A DNA stretch of 64,000 nucleotides, taken from positions 156,217-220,216 of the forward strand of contig VUYV01000102.1 of the NCBI GenBank assembly GCA_008711295.1, given 5' to 3'. Each line of letters opens with the position of its first letter. Within the stretch, counting starts at the first letter, position 1. Below, in pieces: positions 26,230 to 39,693 of this stretch. Source of the DNA: Anarhynchus alexandrinus (taxonomy: Eukaryota > Chordata > Aves > Charadriiformes > Charadriidae). Below the pieces are notes generated by a model, which worked only from the letters and a program-made list of their open reading frames with translations, ran no database searches and had not been told where the DNA came from. Position numbers and translations under genes: made by a program.

Positions 26230-29200
26230 CTGAAAGACAAACATATTTTGTCACTAGCCTCAAAACTTTTTCCAAGAGTTATCCCTACTTCTCTCACTGT
26301 AGGAGGAAGTTTGGTGAAGCAGCATTGCCATCTTAAAAGTAAGTACTACAACGGGATGGGTCCTGATGGAGATGGAGAAAAATCTCGCCGCAGAGTATTA
26401 TTAGGCCAGTTGCGTGTTCTGTTCTCTGCCTCCAACATCCTTCATGATAATTAACAGAAATAAAACACAGAAAAAAAAAGAATACCCCAAACACCCGTAG
26501 TCAAAAGACTTAAACTAGATTAGGCCCTGCAAAAAATTTTAGATGTCAGCAACAAGTACAGAGCCTTACAAGAACTAGCAAAACATTAAAAAAGCCTACT
26601 CGTTTCATATATGTCAGTAACTTACTCTACTTCACACAAGTTTTAAGGACACTTGCACAAAAAGATCTATCATCTCCTTTCACTCTGTACCAAAAGAGAT
26701 AAACTTATCTGGTATAATATTTTGTAACAGTCCCATCTGAAGAGTTCCCAAAATATTTTATCAATCTAGAAGCAGATATAATTCACCTGCCCTCTCCCAC
26801 CCCCCAGGGAATAACACCCACAGTCAGGGCAAGACATAACCCTCCTTCAACAGAGAAAAAAATCTGAAAAAAACCCTGAGTAAGCTGAAAATACATGTGA
26901 AATTCAGGTAGCTGTTAAGCTACCCTGTTTAATACTCTGCATTTATGAAAATTGCCATGAATTGGGCAGGGGCCACAACTTTATGATTCATCTCAAGGAT
27001 GGTGCCTTACCAAATCAAAAATTAAGCTGCTGCGGAAATGGTTCAGTGCTAAGGAAGAGGACATCACATCTTAAAAAAATCAACAGCGCTACCTCTGTGT
27101 GATATGGGTTTTAATATTGTTTAACATAAACTATTAGGCCCAACTCCAGGCAGCCAGTACATAAACTTGTGGCGACGTGGCATTAAAAGCATCTGTATCA
27201 TATCATGCTTAGCTCCGCAATAATGAACGAAAATCATAAAGACTTTGAGACAGATAGGTAATAAAATGAACAGGTGAACTTCCAAAGAAGACAGAAATTA
27301 TTTCCATGCAACCCTGTTGCCAGAATATAAAATCCTCCTTGAATTTGTGTATAATTGCTCTCACAATCAATCCTGCTGGGTTACTTACAGTGTCCTAAGG
27401 GGAGGTGAAAATAAACACTAATAAACAAAACTGCCACTGAGTGGAATGCTCTGAAGTTTTCTATAGAGGCTCCGCTCCATGAAATGATTATGAAAATGGT
27501 AAGTTTTTCTAAAATATGCAAATGAAGTTAGATTAAACAATAAACCCATCTAAATGAAAAATGTTAAGATTAAACTGTAAATATCATAGAAACTTACTAT
27601 AAATATTAATATTGTAAGACATTTGAGGCATGGAAATAAATAATATAAACATTTGATGATCAACATGTAAGCACATTACAACTTTTTTTTTGCCTTTAAC
27701 TGCAAATTTTGCTTTCCGTGAATTTTTACGTTAGCAAAAGTTTCCCAGTCTTTATATAACAATATTCAGAAACACATATTTTTTATATTTATAAACAATA
27801 AACTGTATTTTCTTTGAATGTACTATCTCAATCGACTTTATCAGGCAACTCAAAAATATTTTCATAATTTAAAAATGAAAAGTGAGCTCCTCTTATGCAA
27901 GCACTATTCCTATCAATGCATGCTTTCAATGTGCACTTCCAAACTGACAATTTTAAACATACTTGCTTTACACGTATTAAAATGGCATCTTAAAAGCCTA
28001 AAGAAAAATATTAAAACAAAATTATTAAAACTAGACCTTTAAAAAGTATTTACAGGAAAAATATTAGTATTTTGAAAAACAGTTTCTACACCCAAAGAAT
28101 CATGAATAAATGATTCTTTATCATCACTTCTACCTCAAAGAAGTATCTCACAGGAAGGCAAAGTACTGTCAACTCACTATCAACAGCTGTTTGCACCTAC
28201 TGATTCAAGGGAAAAATGCAAAACTTAGAAGTGACTTTCAAAGTTGTTCTTTACACTCATTCTACTCATTTTTTTTAATTCATAAATAAAACCTAGTTTC
28301 TAACAAGAAATTGCAGAATCATTTGTGTATGTTTTCACCAAAAGCATTATTTAAAATTAACTCTGCTTTACCAGCTATCCAAAATTACATCGGAATGAAA
28401 ATAATTTGGTGGATAGCTATGCATTTCAGCTAGCATTTCAGGCTATGTGTGATGAAACAGGGTATGAATCCCCCATTTATTTGTTCACTCAAGTCCAAAC
28501 ACAACTAATGACCAGAGGATCCTAGTCATGTGTTTTATCTCACTTGTACATAGTTTCAATGGTTTCATTTGTCAAAGAACTGAACAAAACCGTCCCAAAG
28601 CATGGCTCTTCCACTTGAATGTTTCATTAAAAACTGGAATTTACTACTAATAATGTCCTACTAATTAATATTTTAATTGTGCAAAGTAGTTCTCTGTAGA
28701 CTAATAAATGGAAAATAAAAAGTCTTTTTATTGCCATGAAATGTAGCAACTGCAACCTTCTTTTTACTTTTTTTCCTGTTGATTATTAGAAACTTTTTTA
28801 CTCAGCCTCCTAAAAACATCGTATCTACCTTAAAATCCTACTTCTCCTTAGCAACATTAAAACTTTTATTCCTGACAAGTAATATAATCATGCATTTTTT
28901 ACTAGTTCTTGATTGTAATATTTAGTTAATATATATCACAGCACTTTGGACCTACAAATCAAAGTAAATAACAACTAAATGTTTTAGCTGAACAGTGCTC
29001 AAAAAACTAGGGGAACTGGACAACAATTCATGGTATTTCTTTGATCTTAGCCAAAAAGCAAGCCAGATTTAGTGATGGAGTTGTATGAAATGACTCATTA
29101 ATCTCAATGCAAGTCATAATAAACAATAGTCAAAAAGACTACTCCATACAGCCTCAAAGTAAATACCTCCAAGATGAAGCAGACAACCCTGTCAGGCAAG

Positions 29201-32200
29201 GAATTTCTCTCTTCTGCTTGCCGAAAAATAAATGACTCTTTCAGGTCCTTTTTGAGACACCTGAGCAGCAAGCAGAGAAGAGAAATCCACTAGTCCCTGT
29301 ATTTCTATAATATTTTATCTACCCTTGTGACTTAATAATATTACAGGAACAATCTCAGCTTCAAATGCTTTGCAGCTTAGTTTCTCAAATCCTTCTTGAC
29401 CACACCCTTTCTTTCCTTTTTTTTCCCATCTGCTAGAAATCAGGAGCCAGCAGCAATGCCCAGAAATACCAGGAGACGACTGATGCTGCCTGTCCACAGG
29501 TGCCCTGGGTATGTTGTTTTTTAACTGCCACCGCAGTGATACAGGTAGACGGACCAGCAATTACCCCTACCCTTTACATCCCACGCGTGCCTTTTTCTTC
29601 TCACATGAAAGAGAAAGGGAATGGCAAGAGAATACAGCAAAATAATAAAACACAAACGAACAGGATGAGAGTAGACGACCTCACCAGAGTTCCCAGCTGT
29701 CATGATTTTATTATAGATTTTTTGCTACTAGTTCTCTTAAAGTCCTAGCCATCACAGCTAAGTGATTATGTGATAAATACAGTTTCTATTTAATTTTAAA
29801 CACCTTGAATTCAAGGGAAAAAAAAAATCCCAAACCAGCAAACTTCACCATGGATCAAAATCAAAGGACAGTTCAACATCTCCTAATGATTTTTATTGAT
29901 CTTATTTTGCACCTTGACGTCTGATGTTGAACAATTCAGCGTGACAAGTCTGCAATGCCCCACCATGGAAAGAATTTTTCTGACTTGTAGTTATTAGAGG
30001 TTGTCGCTAAAAATTCAAAGACGACGTACTGAATGGACAAAGCAACAGCTTCTCAAGCCTCTCTTCCACAGCAACCTGCGTGACAGCAGCCACTTGCAGC
30101 TCACTTTTATTGCCTTTTTTCCCTTGTCACTGGCGACGGCAGGATGCGTGATTGCAGTTAGCATGCACACTCTGTCAGTAGCTTTTCTGATGTCCTCAAC
30201 AAAGGCAGAGTTTAATTAAGATGTCTTCTCTTCTCCCTCGAACAGTGGCTACAAAAACGGCTTTGGCATTAACTCATGAAAGGCTGAGTGCAGCTCTTGC
30301 TTCAGAACAATTATGACATTTTATGTTTTGAATTAAGAATGTTTTCCATTCACAAACAGAACGGTTTTAGCATCTCCTTCCCTACTTCCACAGGCTGCCA
30401 GGACAGAGCTCTTTAGAATTCTTATAGGTTTAAAACAAACTAGGAGACAAAGTCATTAAACAGGTGTGTTAAGGCTTTTACCTTTCTGTTCAGACAGAGA
30501 TGAATTTACAGTGCTAAAAGAACAATGGTGAATATGCCCATTGTATTTTAACGCCATGAAAAATGAATCCCTTAGCATCCACTGGAGTTTTAATTGTTAG
30601 TTTTTACCATAGGAGGGCTTTTTTTGCCTGTTGTTATTTACTTACTCCCTCTTTTGCGTAAAGGTACTAAATAAAAGACTGAGCTGGCAGGCAAATGCTT
30701 AATGGTGGGTTAGTCTCATACCAACTCACATTCTTATGGAGAATAAACTGCACTATCCAGTCAATTACCAGTCTGTCACAAAACGAGCTGCTCAGTGAGT
30801 CAAATGAAAGCTGGTATTTAGAGGTACGTTCTGCTCAGATAGCACAGCATCAAACTCATGTTAACAATTGGTAGCTCCAGGTCCTTCACGTTTTACTTGC
30901 CCTTTATTCTTTGCATTTTGCTCCTGCAGTTTTTACTTTTGGATATTTCAGTACTAAAAATACCACTCATGCTGGTACAGAATAAATCAGGCATCTTTTT
31001 TTTAACCTTTCTGGTGCTCCAGTAGTCACCAAGACTTGACTGTCATTTCTTCCTCGCTGATGTTACGATCAGCATTTGTTAGGAATCTTCTCCCTCATCT
31101 ATTAAACTTTATTTGAAATAGCAACAACACTTCTGATCTTTATTAGGATTTAAAAAAAAACAAACAACCAAACCACCCAAAAGCTGCAACCCGCAGATTT
31201 CTCATGAAGTTGGGAAGCAAAGCACCCACCCAAAGCACAGAGTATCTCACCCACTCCAGACCCATCTCTGTTAGTTTGTAAGGCCTGGAACATGTAAAAG
31301 GCTGCTTTTCCTGACTTCTCACACAAAGGTACCCTGACAATAGTGTTGTGTGGAATTTTGGACTGGGATTCCTGCAGTGTCTCCTGCTGAAGCCACTCTA
31401 CTTCGTGTAATAATTAACTTCCCACAGCACACTGGATTAGAGCTCATCCACCAGACCACAGCTCAAGGCAGCCTCCAGCCCTTCGCTGACTTTTGCACAG
31501 AAACCCATTGATGCTTCAGATTAATGTCTGGATACTATTCAAAACTTTAAAACATGTGTCAGTACTACTCAGTATTTTAGAAACATTTTCCACTAGGCAA
31601 TTCAGCTCCAGAAAGAGGGACAAAATCCCATGTAAAATTACATTTCCTTTTTGGATTCTCAAGTATTTCAGTTCCTGCTGTAATGCTTTTCCCAGTTTTC
31701 AAAAGTTGTCTTCTTCTCAAGCATACTGTTTATGTTTAATTGCAACAGTACTCTAGCAGGTACAGCCAGTACACGTGATCACATTACACTCCTTTTGCCT
31801 TGTTTTTGACAAGTTTTGCATTGTCATTCCAGCACATAAAAGTGCAGGATCCTCTGATATGCATGTTACACAACCACAAAAGAAAGCTTCCTAAAGCGAG
31901 TACATAGCCAACGGGGAATTCAAAATGCAGAATTTTGTACTGCACTTAAAGGTGATAAAATCCTAGAAAGGCATCTAAAACCGTAATGTTCCTTCATTAT
32001 TAAACGCTTCAGCTGTTCTTATGATACAGCTCTTGCATTCAAAACCTTCATACACTTCTAACTTCTTTATTATTTGACTGTCCCGTCACCTGGTGTCTCA
32101 ATGTTTCAAAGTTTCTGATCCTGTTGTTTTTATTTTCTCTCACTGCTAATAGGAAATGATGAAATAGGACATTTATATGCTAGCACGCTCTGATTTTAAT

Positions 32201-34742
32201 AATAATGTTTTCAATATCTCATAATCCACACCAGAAAACTAAAGTTTAATTAAAAACTTGAAATAAAAATATTTTTAAAAGAAAGTTTTGCTCTATTCAG
32301 GACAGAGGGGAAAAGGATATAATGTGAACTCAGAAAAGCAATAGCTTCCATTATTCCCTGTTCCCATAAGTAATAATAGTACTTATTCTGAAGCACAGTG
32401 GCTTTGTGAGCCTATTTCTCTGTGCTCACTTATTTTTCTGTCCTCAAAATGATTACAGGGCACTCAACTTCGGTGTTTATTTTTAACACTTCTTTTTGTC
32501 CATTCATGCCTCACATCACAAGCTCGTCTCCCGCAGAACCTCGCTTTGAGAGCACATTGAGGAGAGACAGAGAGTCCTCCTACGTTCCTGCACTGTCATT
32601 GTCATCGGCGCTTCCACAGAGTTGATGAAATTTCTTGGTAAACTATGAAAGCGGGTCAGAGTTCTGCAAAATGGTTGCTTTTCTTGAAAGCACAGCATCG
32701 TACCCCTTGTACTGGTGTCCTTGCTTTTGTATCGCAAATGTTTTTATGTTAACTGCAAAATATGCTCCCTTCCATTTGCGTGCACTGATGTTCTGTTTCT
32801 AGGTCTTACAATACATTTCAAACTACATGAGATTTTCTTCTTGCTACGTGGTTCTACTTGAACAAATTTGATCATCAATAGAATTACAGCAACTTGGCTT
32901 CTAGCTGAGATAATTTATGTCTGTTCAGATTCACAAGATGATTGCATTTAATAGACTTGCCTACAGAATAGTTGTTAACAGTCTCCTTTACCAGCCATAT
33001 TATTTTTGGAGGGTACTTGTTAGAAAGGGAAGAGATTTAGGTTGTAAAGAAAACACTTTGTTCCAAAATCACAATTTTACATGGGTATGATAGTTTAATT
33101 TCAGTAACTTCATTTAATAATTTGCATTTCTCTTCCTACTAGACTATACTGTACATCTCCAATGTGTATGATCTTGCAACACATTTATTTGTTGGGAGAT
33201 TTATCCCTAAATACTGTCTTCCACTGTTGACCCATGTTCCTTCTAATACGCTAAAATTCAAAGAACTCTAATTTCTCAGTATCTAAAATAGCTGATGATA
33301 AACACAGGAATATTGAGAAGAAGCTGACCTCTACTTCCAGGCTTACTTAGATAGCACTAGTCACAGTTTAATCCATTTAACTGTTGTCTGACAAGCATCA
33401 TCTTCCACTGACACAAAAAATAATCTTTGCAACTACATTCACTTTCTCTAACTTTACTTCAAAATGCTAAAAATTCTATTGTCTAAAGTTCCATGTTACC
33501 GCAGTCTTGGTATTACAACTTTTATTTGTTCTTTTAATTTTACGTAGGCCTAAAAAATATCCTGTTTTATGAATCTTCTTGTCTTAGATAAAATAATTTT
33601 CTAGTATTTTGTTTAAGACTCCTTCCTATACCTGAACCTCTTAGTTTTACCTGGTATTTTCTTGGCTCTGAATTCTGACAGTAAAACATTAACATCATAC
33701 AAAATACTGCTTAACATTTCTGTTTGAAACAAAAACATTAAGCAATAGATCCAAGAGGTAAGTAATTTATGTGTCCTCATTTTTGCAATAATCTCCACTT
33801 TGTTAGCTTCCCATAAAAAGGCCCTATAAAAGACCAAGCTTTATTTTAGTCACATTCCAAAAATACAAAGGCACCACAATGTGACAGATTCTATTACCAT
33901 TTAACTTATGTATAAAAATTGACTAATGCATTGCCCTTTGCATCAGTAAATAAATGGGTTTTACGAATGAGATTTCTCTGAAGATGTCACTGAATGTTGA
34001 AAGCACAATAGGATGTGCATAGATGACCTTTCCAAATGTAACAATGTATTTCACATAACACCTAACTAACCAAAGAATGAATTTGATTCTCCCTTTCCCA
34101 GATAATTCATATTTTTAGAACTAAATGTTTAAACATTACTTTTATTTTTACAGTCTTGACTATTTGTCTCCATGCATGCTGCATTGCAAAGCAATGAAAT
34201 ATTTGAAGTCGGCGCCTATTCTTTCACAAAGTGATGTAGAATTAAATTTGGAAAGTACCTAAACAATCTATTTAAAAATATTTGAAACTATCACGGTAAT
34301 GCTGAATGGAGAGAGGATAGCAGGATAATTTGCAATGCTAAGTATAAAATCCTAAACTGCACTCCATTTTCTATTGTTGCATAGAGGAACCTTCACTAAT
34401 ACCAAGTGGCAGGGGTCCTTAACTTGTTATTAACTTCATATAATTCTTACCAGAATACATAAAAGCACATGAAATGAAGTAGTATATTCCCTCTGCTTAG
34501 ATACTCAGCAGCATCACTTCTGAAATGTGCATCTCAAGAACATAGTGTATTATATTTACTTTTACTTTCTTGCCAATGGCACAAAATATTGAAAGAAGAC
34601 ATTCGTGTTACTTTCAAGAAATTTACCAACTAGCCTCAAAAGTGGAGGCAAACACATAAATTGCACTGCCAATGAACTGGGACAAAGGAGATTTTACCTA
34701 GTTATGAAGTGATAATTAGGAATTGCAATATATATTCTATAA

Positions 34743-35148
34743 AACCATAGAATCATGGAAAAGACCTTTCAGGCCATCAAGTCCAACCGTAAACCTAACA
34801 CTGCCAAGTCCACCACGAAACCATATCCCCAAGCACCACATCTACATGTCTTTTAAATACCTGCAGGGATGGTGACTCAACCACTTCCCTGTGCAGCCTC
34901 TTCCAACGCTCGATAACCCTTTCGGTGAAGAATTTTTTCCTCATATCCAATCTAAACCTCCCCTGGTGCAACTTGAGGCCATTTCCTCTTGTCCTATCAC
35001 CTGTTACTTGGGAGAAGAGACTGACCCCCACCTCGCTGCAACCTCCTTTCAGGTAGTTGTAGAGAGTGATAAGGTTTCCCCTCAGCCTCCTTTTCTCCAG
35101 GCTAAACCACCCCAGTTCCCCCAGTCACTCCTCATAAGACTTGTTCTC
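34743..35148 (-). mobile_element. CR1 LINE, 5'-truncated 3' end
   Basis: About 405 bp of the 3' end of a chicken-repeat-1 type LINE, inserted antisense to the + strand and so in the same sense as FGF14. Read on the minus strand it runs from near ACAAGTCTTATGAGGAG through CTGGAGAAAAGGAGGCTGAG to the short ATTCTATGG tail typical of CR1. A minus-strand frame at 35031-34795 encodes the tail of the reverse-transcriptase protein, with the recognisable motifs FFTERV and [12 protein letters not shown], and ends in a stop. The rest of the element is missing, as in most CR1 copies, so it is immobile. Confidence 0.92.
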
Positions 35149-36321
35149 ATATGATATGTCACAGACTCATTGCAGAGCAAAGACAGTTTTCTTTGATAGC
35201 TGAACAACATATAAGGCTTTCCTGGTTTTAGGTGCAAAATTTCAAAAAAATCACAAATTGTTATTTCCACAATAGCTGGGTTGAGTAGACTGAGCTGAGA
35301 TTTGTGCCGATTTAAGCACATAAATCAGAAAGCCAACAGAAACATGACTTCTTGTTCTTTTCATCAGTGCTAGCAATTTAGTGCACAAATTTAAACTCCC
35401 GATAAATAAAACAATACAAGCATTAAGCTGTGACCAAAGACAAATAAACCTGTTTGATACTTAAAAAAAAAAAACACTCAAAAGGAAATAAAGAAGTACC
35501 AAGGAAGTTAATAAATTAATTGCATTTTAATTTAGTGTTTAATGATGTACAAAACACAGGGATTGCTTGCTTTCTTTATACCTGACAGAAAGCATTTACT
35601 ATGAAAAATATGGATCAGTAAACTGACTTCCAACCTTCAAAAAAGTGGAAAAGTCAAAATTTCCCTTAGTTGAACATTATGTATTTTTATATATTATTAT
35701 TTAATCCTTATGCTTTAACATGAATCCTCACTGTCAAACCATGTCATTCACCAACAATCTGGAGAGATTTGTTTACAAAGAAAGACATAAAATCCCAGCA
35801 AAATGAGAATTGTTAATCACAAATTACATTTCAGTCCTCTTCATGAACAAGTAATATTACTGGAGATATAGGACTCCAAAGATATGTGGCTAGGATGAAA
35901 GAAAAATAGATTGAGAAAGGGATAATCCCATTGTGAAAGGGAAATAAATGTATTTCCATATTTGTTATTAGTTAGGAACAATCTTTATTGTTTCTATATA
36001 AAGCAAGATTACAGAGGTCCCATCAGACAAGCTGAAGTTTGCACTGTTAATATGAATAAAATACTTTATTTATTTAGAAAAATAATCATTTGTGTAGGAA
36101 AGCATGAATGCAATAGCATTAATTCACATTGAAGATCTACAAAAGAATTTTCAATATCATACATACAGTACCATTAATAATTATTTAACATTTTTATAAC
36201 ATTCCATTGCTCTTCCACAAAGGGTTGCTATTTTCAGTTTAATCTCCAAAATCTCTAACAGCAACAGAAATGAAACCAAGGCAATAACACCAAAAAAAGT
36301 ATAATCAAAGATCTACTGCCC

Positions 36322-36345
36322 TTTTTTTTTTTTAAAAAAAAAAAA
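36322..36345. repeat. T12-A12 palindromic homopolymer pair
   Basis: Twelve T directly followed by twelve A, a simple-sequence hairpin in intron 1. Confidence 0.9.
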
Positions 36346-39029
36346 GAAACCAAATGATATACCCAAGAAATGTCATGAGTTATAGGAAGCGGATTATTAA
36401 GAACTACTTGAACCAGAAAATAGCAAGTCATACTAAATATTTCAGTTGTTCTTTCAATTTTGCAGTTTAACTAAGTGTTACTCTGGAACGCTTTTTAACC
36501 AGGGATCTGCTGAAGAAATAGCAGACATATCCCTATACTTTATTCTATCATACACACAAGCACTTGTATATTTTATTTGCAAGAATGCAGTGAGATGGAG
36601 AGACAGAAAGAGAAGCAATGTGTGGCTGCTTCTGTTATCTGAGATCACATTTTCCCCAAATCCTCCCTGTGAGAAAGACGAGAGTCCTGTTCAGCCTACA
36701 GACTGCAAGGCCTCATAATCTGTGGTATTAAACGCAACTGAGAAATCTTAAAAGAAGCAGCTTGGAAAACTGATCTTCAGCCAGTGCAACAAGAAAATAA
36801 TCCCCTGTACTTGAAGAACAGAGTCTGTACCATTTCTAATTCAGAATTACAGACTTGTTTCTTCTAGTATCGGTATGACAAAGCCATGCCTCTTTACGGG
36901 AGGTGCTCCCTGCTTATTTTTTGAGTTCGAGGTTAACTTGGGCCACAACTTCAATGTTTTTTTGTCTTCTCCCCATCTCTGCTATCCAAGAAAACTTGGA
37001 ACACACAGGAAAAAAAAGAAACTCTTATGAAGTTACATGACCCCAGGAGCTGGGCTTTAAGGAAATCAGTAGATTTTGACACTGACGATACAGGACAGAA
37101 CACAGAAAACTGTGACTGGCAGTCATTCAACAAATCCTTTTGGAGGGATCTCAGCACAAACATTGCCACCTTGCTTCTCTGGAAATGCTCTTGCTTCAAG
37201 ACTGACTCTAGCAAGAAAAAAATGGCTATACGTGGCAAACTCCTTTTATGCCATCTAGCGCTCCTAGAGGAAAAAAAAAAAAAACCAACACAAAAAAAAC
37301 CTAAAGAGAACCAAACCATTTAACCCACCTAGATTACTCTGGCTCTCTTTGAATGGCTATTTAGTACAGAATATCTAGCTACTAACCAGAAACTAAGCAG
37401 AACTATACTCGTAGCATCTACGAGAAAATGAGCAGAAACAGTTCAAGTCAACTCAGTTATTGACTAATAAGGAGTAAATTCTCCAATTCTGAGTCTTTTT
37501 ATGATACGGTGGACACACATTTAGCAGAGACTACCCCAGCCTCCTTGCCCTGTTTCTCACATCCTTTCACTCCCTACCTGTTGTACTCTTCAGTCCAGCA
37601 TCCTTTCCCAGCTGTACATCCCCAACTATGCTGAGCAGTCAAAAGGACATAAGAAGGCAGCCCTCCTCCCTGCTGCCCAATCACATCTTAACTTTAATAA
37701 CAAAACACGTTTGTAAACGTAAACGAATAAAACAAATACACCATAGCTCACCTATATCCTCTTTCACAAATTTATAGAAACACGCAGGTTCTCTTTAGGC
37801 TAACTATGTACTTAACAGAAGATACAAACTTCACCTCTTAGCTACCGGGAAATAATTCACAGTCTATAATTTCTGGTTGTACACACAGAAGTCTGTCAGC
37901 ACACTGAGCCACAGCCACCAGCAACATCATCATCAATCACAAGCATTTTGTAGAGTAGTGAGCCAAACTGAAGATCCATGGCACTTCTTGAATGTGCATT
38001 TTCTCCCACAATGTGTAATACAAAACTGGCAAAAAACCCCAAACCAAAACATATTCCTCAAGTGTGCTGAGCCACAATGCTTCCATGATAATGGCTCCTC
38101 CCTTCACTTGTCTGCTTGGCCAAAACTAGTTACACCAGCATCATTCCTTGTCAAGTCTGGCATCATCTCGTAATTTATTACAGATGTCCAATTACGTGTG
38201 TGAAGATACTAAATGAGGCACCTATCGTTGGTGTCTTCCAAGGACATAACAAGTGACATTCCTCTGACCAGGTATGGACACCTGCCCCTGAGCTAGTGAT
38301 CTTGAACTCCTTCAAGAAGGAGCAGGGAGAAACAGGCAGCTCTAAGTATGATTTCCCTCATTCTGAAGGACAGGTCAAAAATGCACCAAATGAATTACAC
38401 CCAAGAGAGCTTACTTATCCACTTAAAACATCAATCACATGCTCTTCAGCCCTGTTCACAGTCTGGAGATACTAATGCTCTCAAACTTTTGGATGAGCCT
38501 TTCCTCCCCAGGACTCAACTCCAGCCCTTGTCAGACTATTGTGTTTTGACTAGACTTAGGGTCAGACCCAGACAGCCACTCATTCACTCTTATGTTGTGT
38601 TAGGAGACCTACCTATACTATAAAAATGCAGCCATATGGGCACAAATAAATTTAAACTGGTTTGCTTAGCGTCCTCAGCTATCTTTTCTCACACCAGGGT
38701 TTCCACTCCACCCTTTACGTTGAAGTTTTACAGAACATACACATTCAACTAGCAAGTTTTAAAGAGAAATCAAGTGCAATTTCATTCTCCGGATTCGTTT
38801 GCTGGTACTGAAGCAGTACCTTGTGAGCCCCAGTGAAGACTGAGGCACCACCGCGTGAGCCTGCACGCAGAAGAGCCAACAGGTACGCTCCTACAGAACA
38901 AATTGCAACCTCTTCTGAGTATTAATATTAAACTCTCTTTAAATCTCTTACATTTCCTGCACATTTATTATACCGGTAAGTCAAATGTTACCTGAAGCTG
39001 AAAGATTAGAGATGGAAAAGCAGGAAATT

Positions 39030-39470
39030 TGTCCCCGGGCTCTCCACAGCAACTTTTGCCCGCCCCCGGCGACGCTGCAGCGACAGCACTGCCATTAGCC
39101 CCGATCACAGCAATAAGTGGCGCAAATTTAACGCTGTAAGAATGTCCTAACGACAGCCCTCGACTGAACATTTCAGCTTCCTTTAGAATCACAACCCACG
39201 GCCTAAGCTTTCCACGGCCGGGGCCAAGGCTGGCAGCTCCGGGCCGGCCATGCAGCCCCAGGCCCGCGGTGCAGGCCTCGGCCCGGTGGAGGCCCCTGGG
39301 CTGCGGGCCTGTCGGCAGGCCGGCACACTAACTTCCAAACCCGGCGTTGACTCGGCATAGTGCAAAATTAATCGCTGCCTCTCCCCTTCTCAACTTCTAA
39401 CCCTCACGTGCTCTTATTTGGGCTGCCTGACGCGCAGTCCGAGGGCTGCTCCTCTATACTGCACCCAAAG
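39030..39470. promoter_or_regulatory. Intronic CpG island in FGF14 intron 1
   Basis: About 440 bp with roughly 30 or more CpG by my count, inside AT-rich intron 1 and about 12.8 kb upstream of exon 2. The densest part is 39200-39350 (GGCCGGGGCC and GGGCCGGCC type sequence). On the minus strand a reading frame begins at 39192 and meets a good splice donor, CTTCAG|GTAACA, at 38992/38991. That join would be phase 0 and would not continue exon 2 in frame. The island could be an alternative promoter, an antisense or noncoding RNA start, or an unmethylated enhancer. Confidence 0.55.
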
Positions 39471-39649
39471 GTGCTGCTAGTGCTTCATATCTAATACTGT
39501 GGGTGAAACGCTGCACTGTTTAGTGTCATAACACATCTCTGGTGCATGTTTACATGCACTTCACAAACAACATGGCATAGCATGAAATACCGAACGCTTT
39601 TACTTTTTACCAGGATATAAGCTCAAGCCTCTCCAGCTTCTAAGTGCAG

Positions 39650-39693
39650 TCAGAAAGAAAAAAAAACAAAAAACCAAAACCAAACCAACCCAG
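39650..39693 (+). repeat. A-rich CAAA/CCAAA low-complexity tract
   Basis: A tract of A runs broken by C and CC (AAACAAAAAACCAAAACC type). Similar tracts occur at 13777-13808, 31149-31180 and 37270-37305. They look like decayed poly-A or simple sequence, and no attached retroposon was recognised. Confidence 0.6.

Noticed and set aside
34795..35031. Reverse-transcriptase-like reading frame as a gene
   Set aside because: It is only the C-terminal end of a truncated CR1 LINE protein, so it is annotated within the mobile element.
38968..39192. Possible alternative coding first exon of FGF14 in the intronic CpG island
   Set aside because: The donor after codon 67 is phase 0, while exon 2 needs phase 1. 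Joining them gives a stop within a few codons, so it is not a coding first exon.
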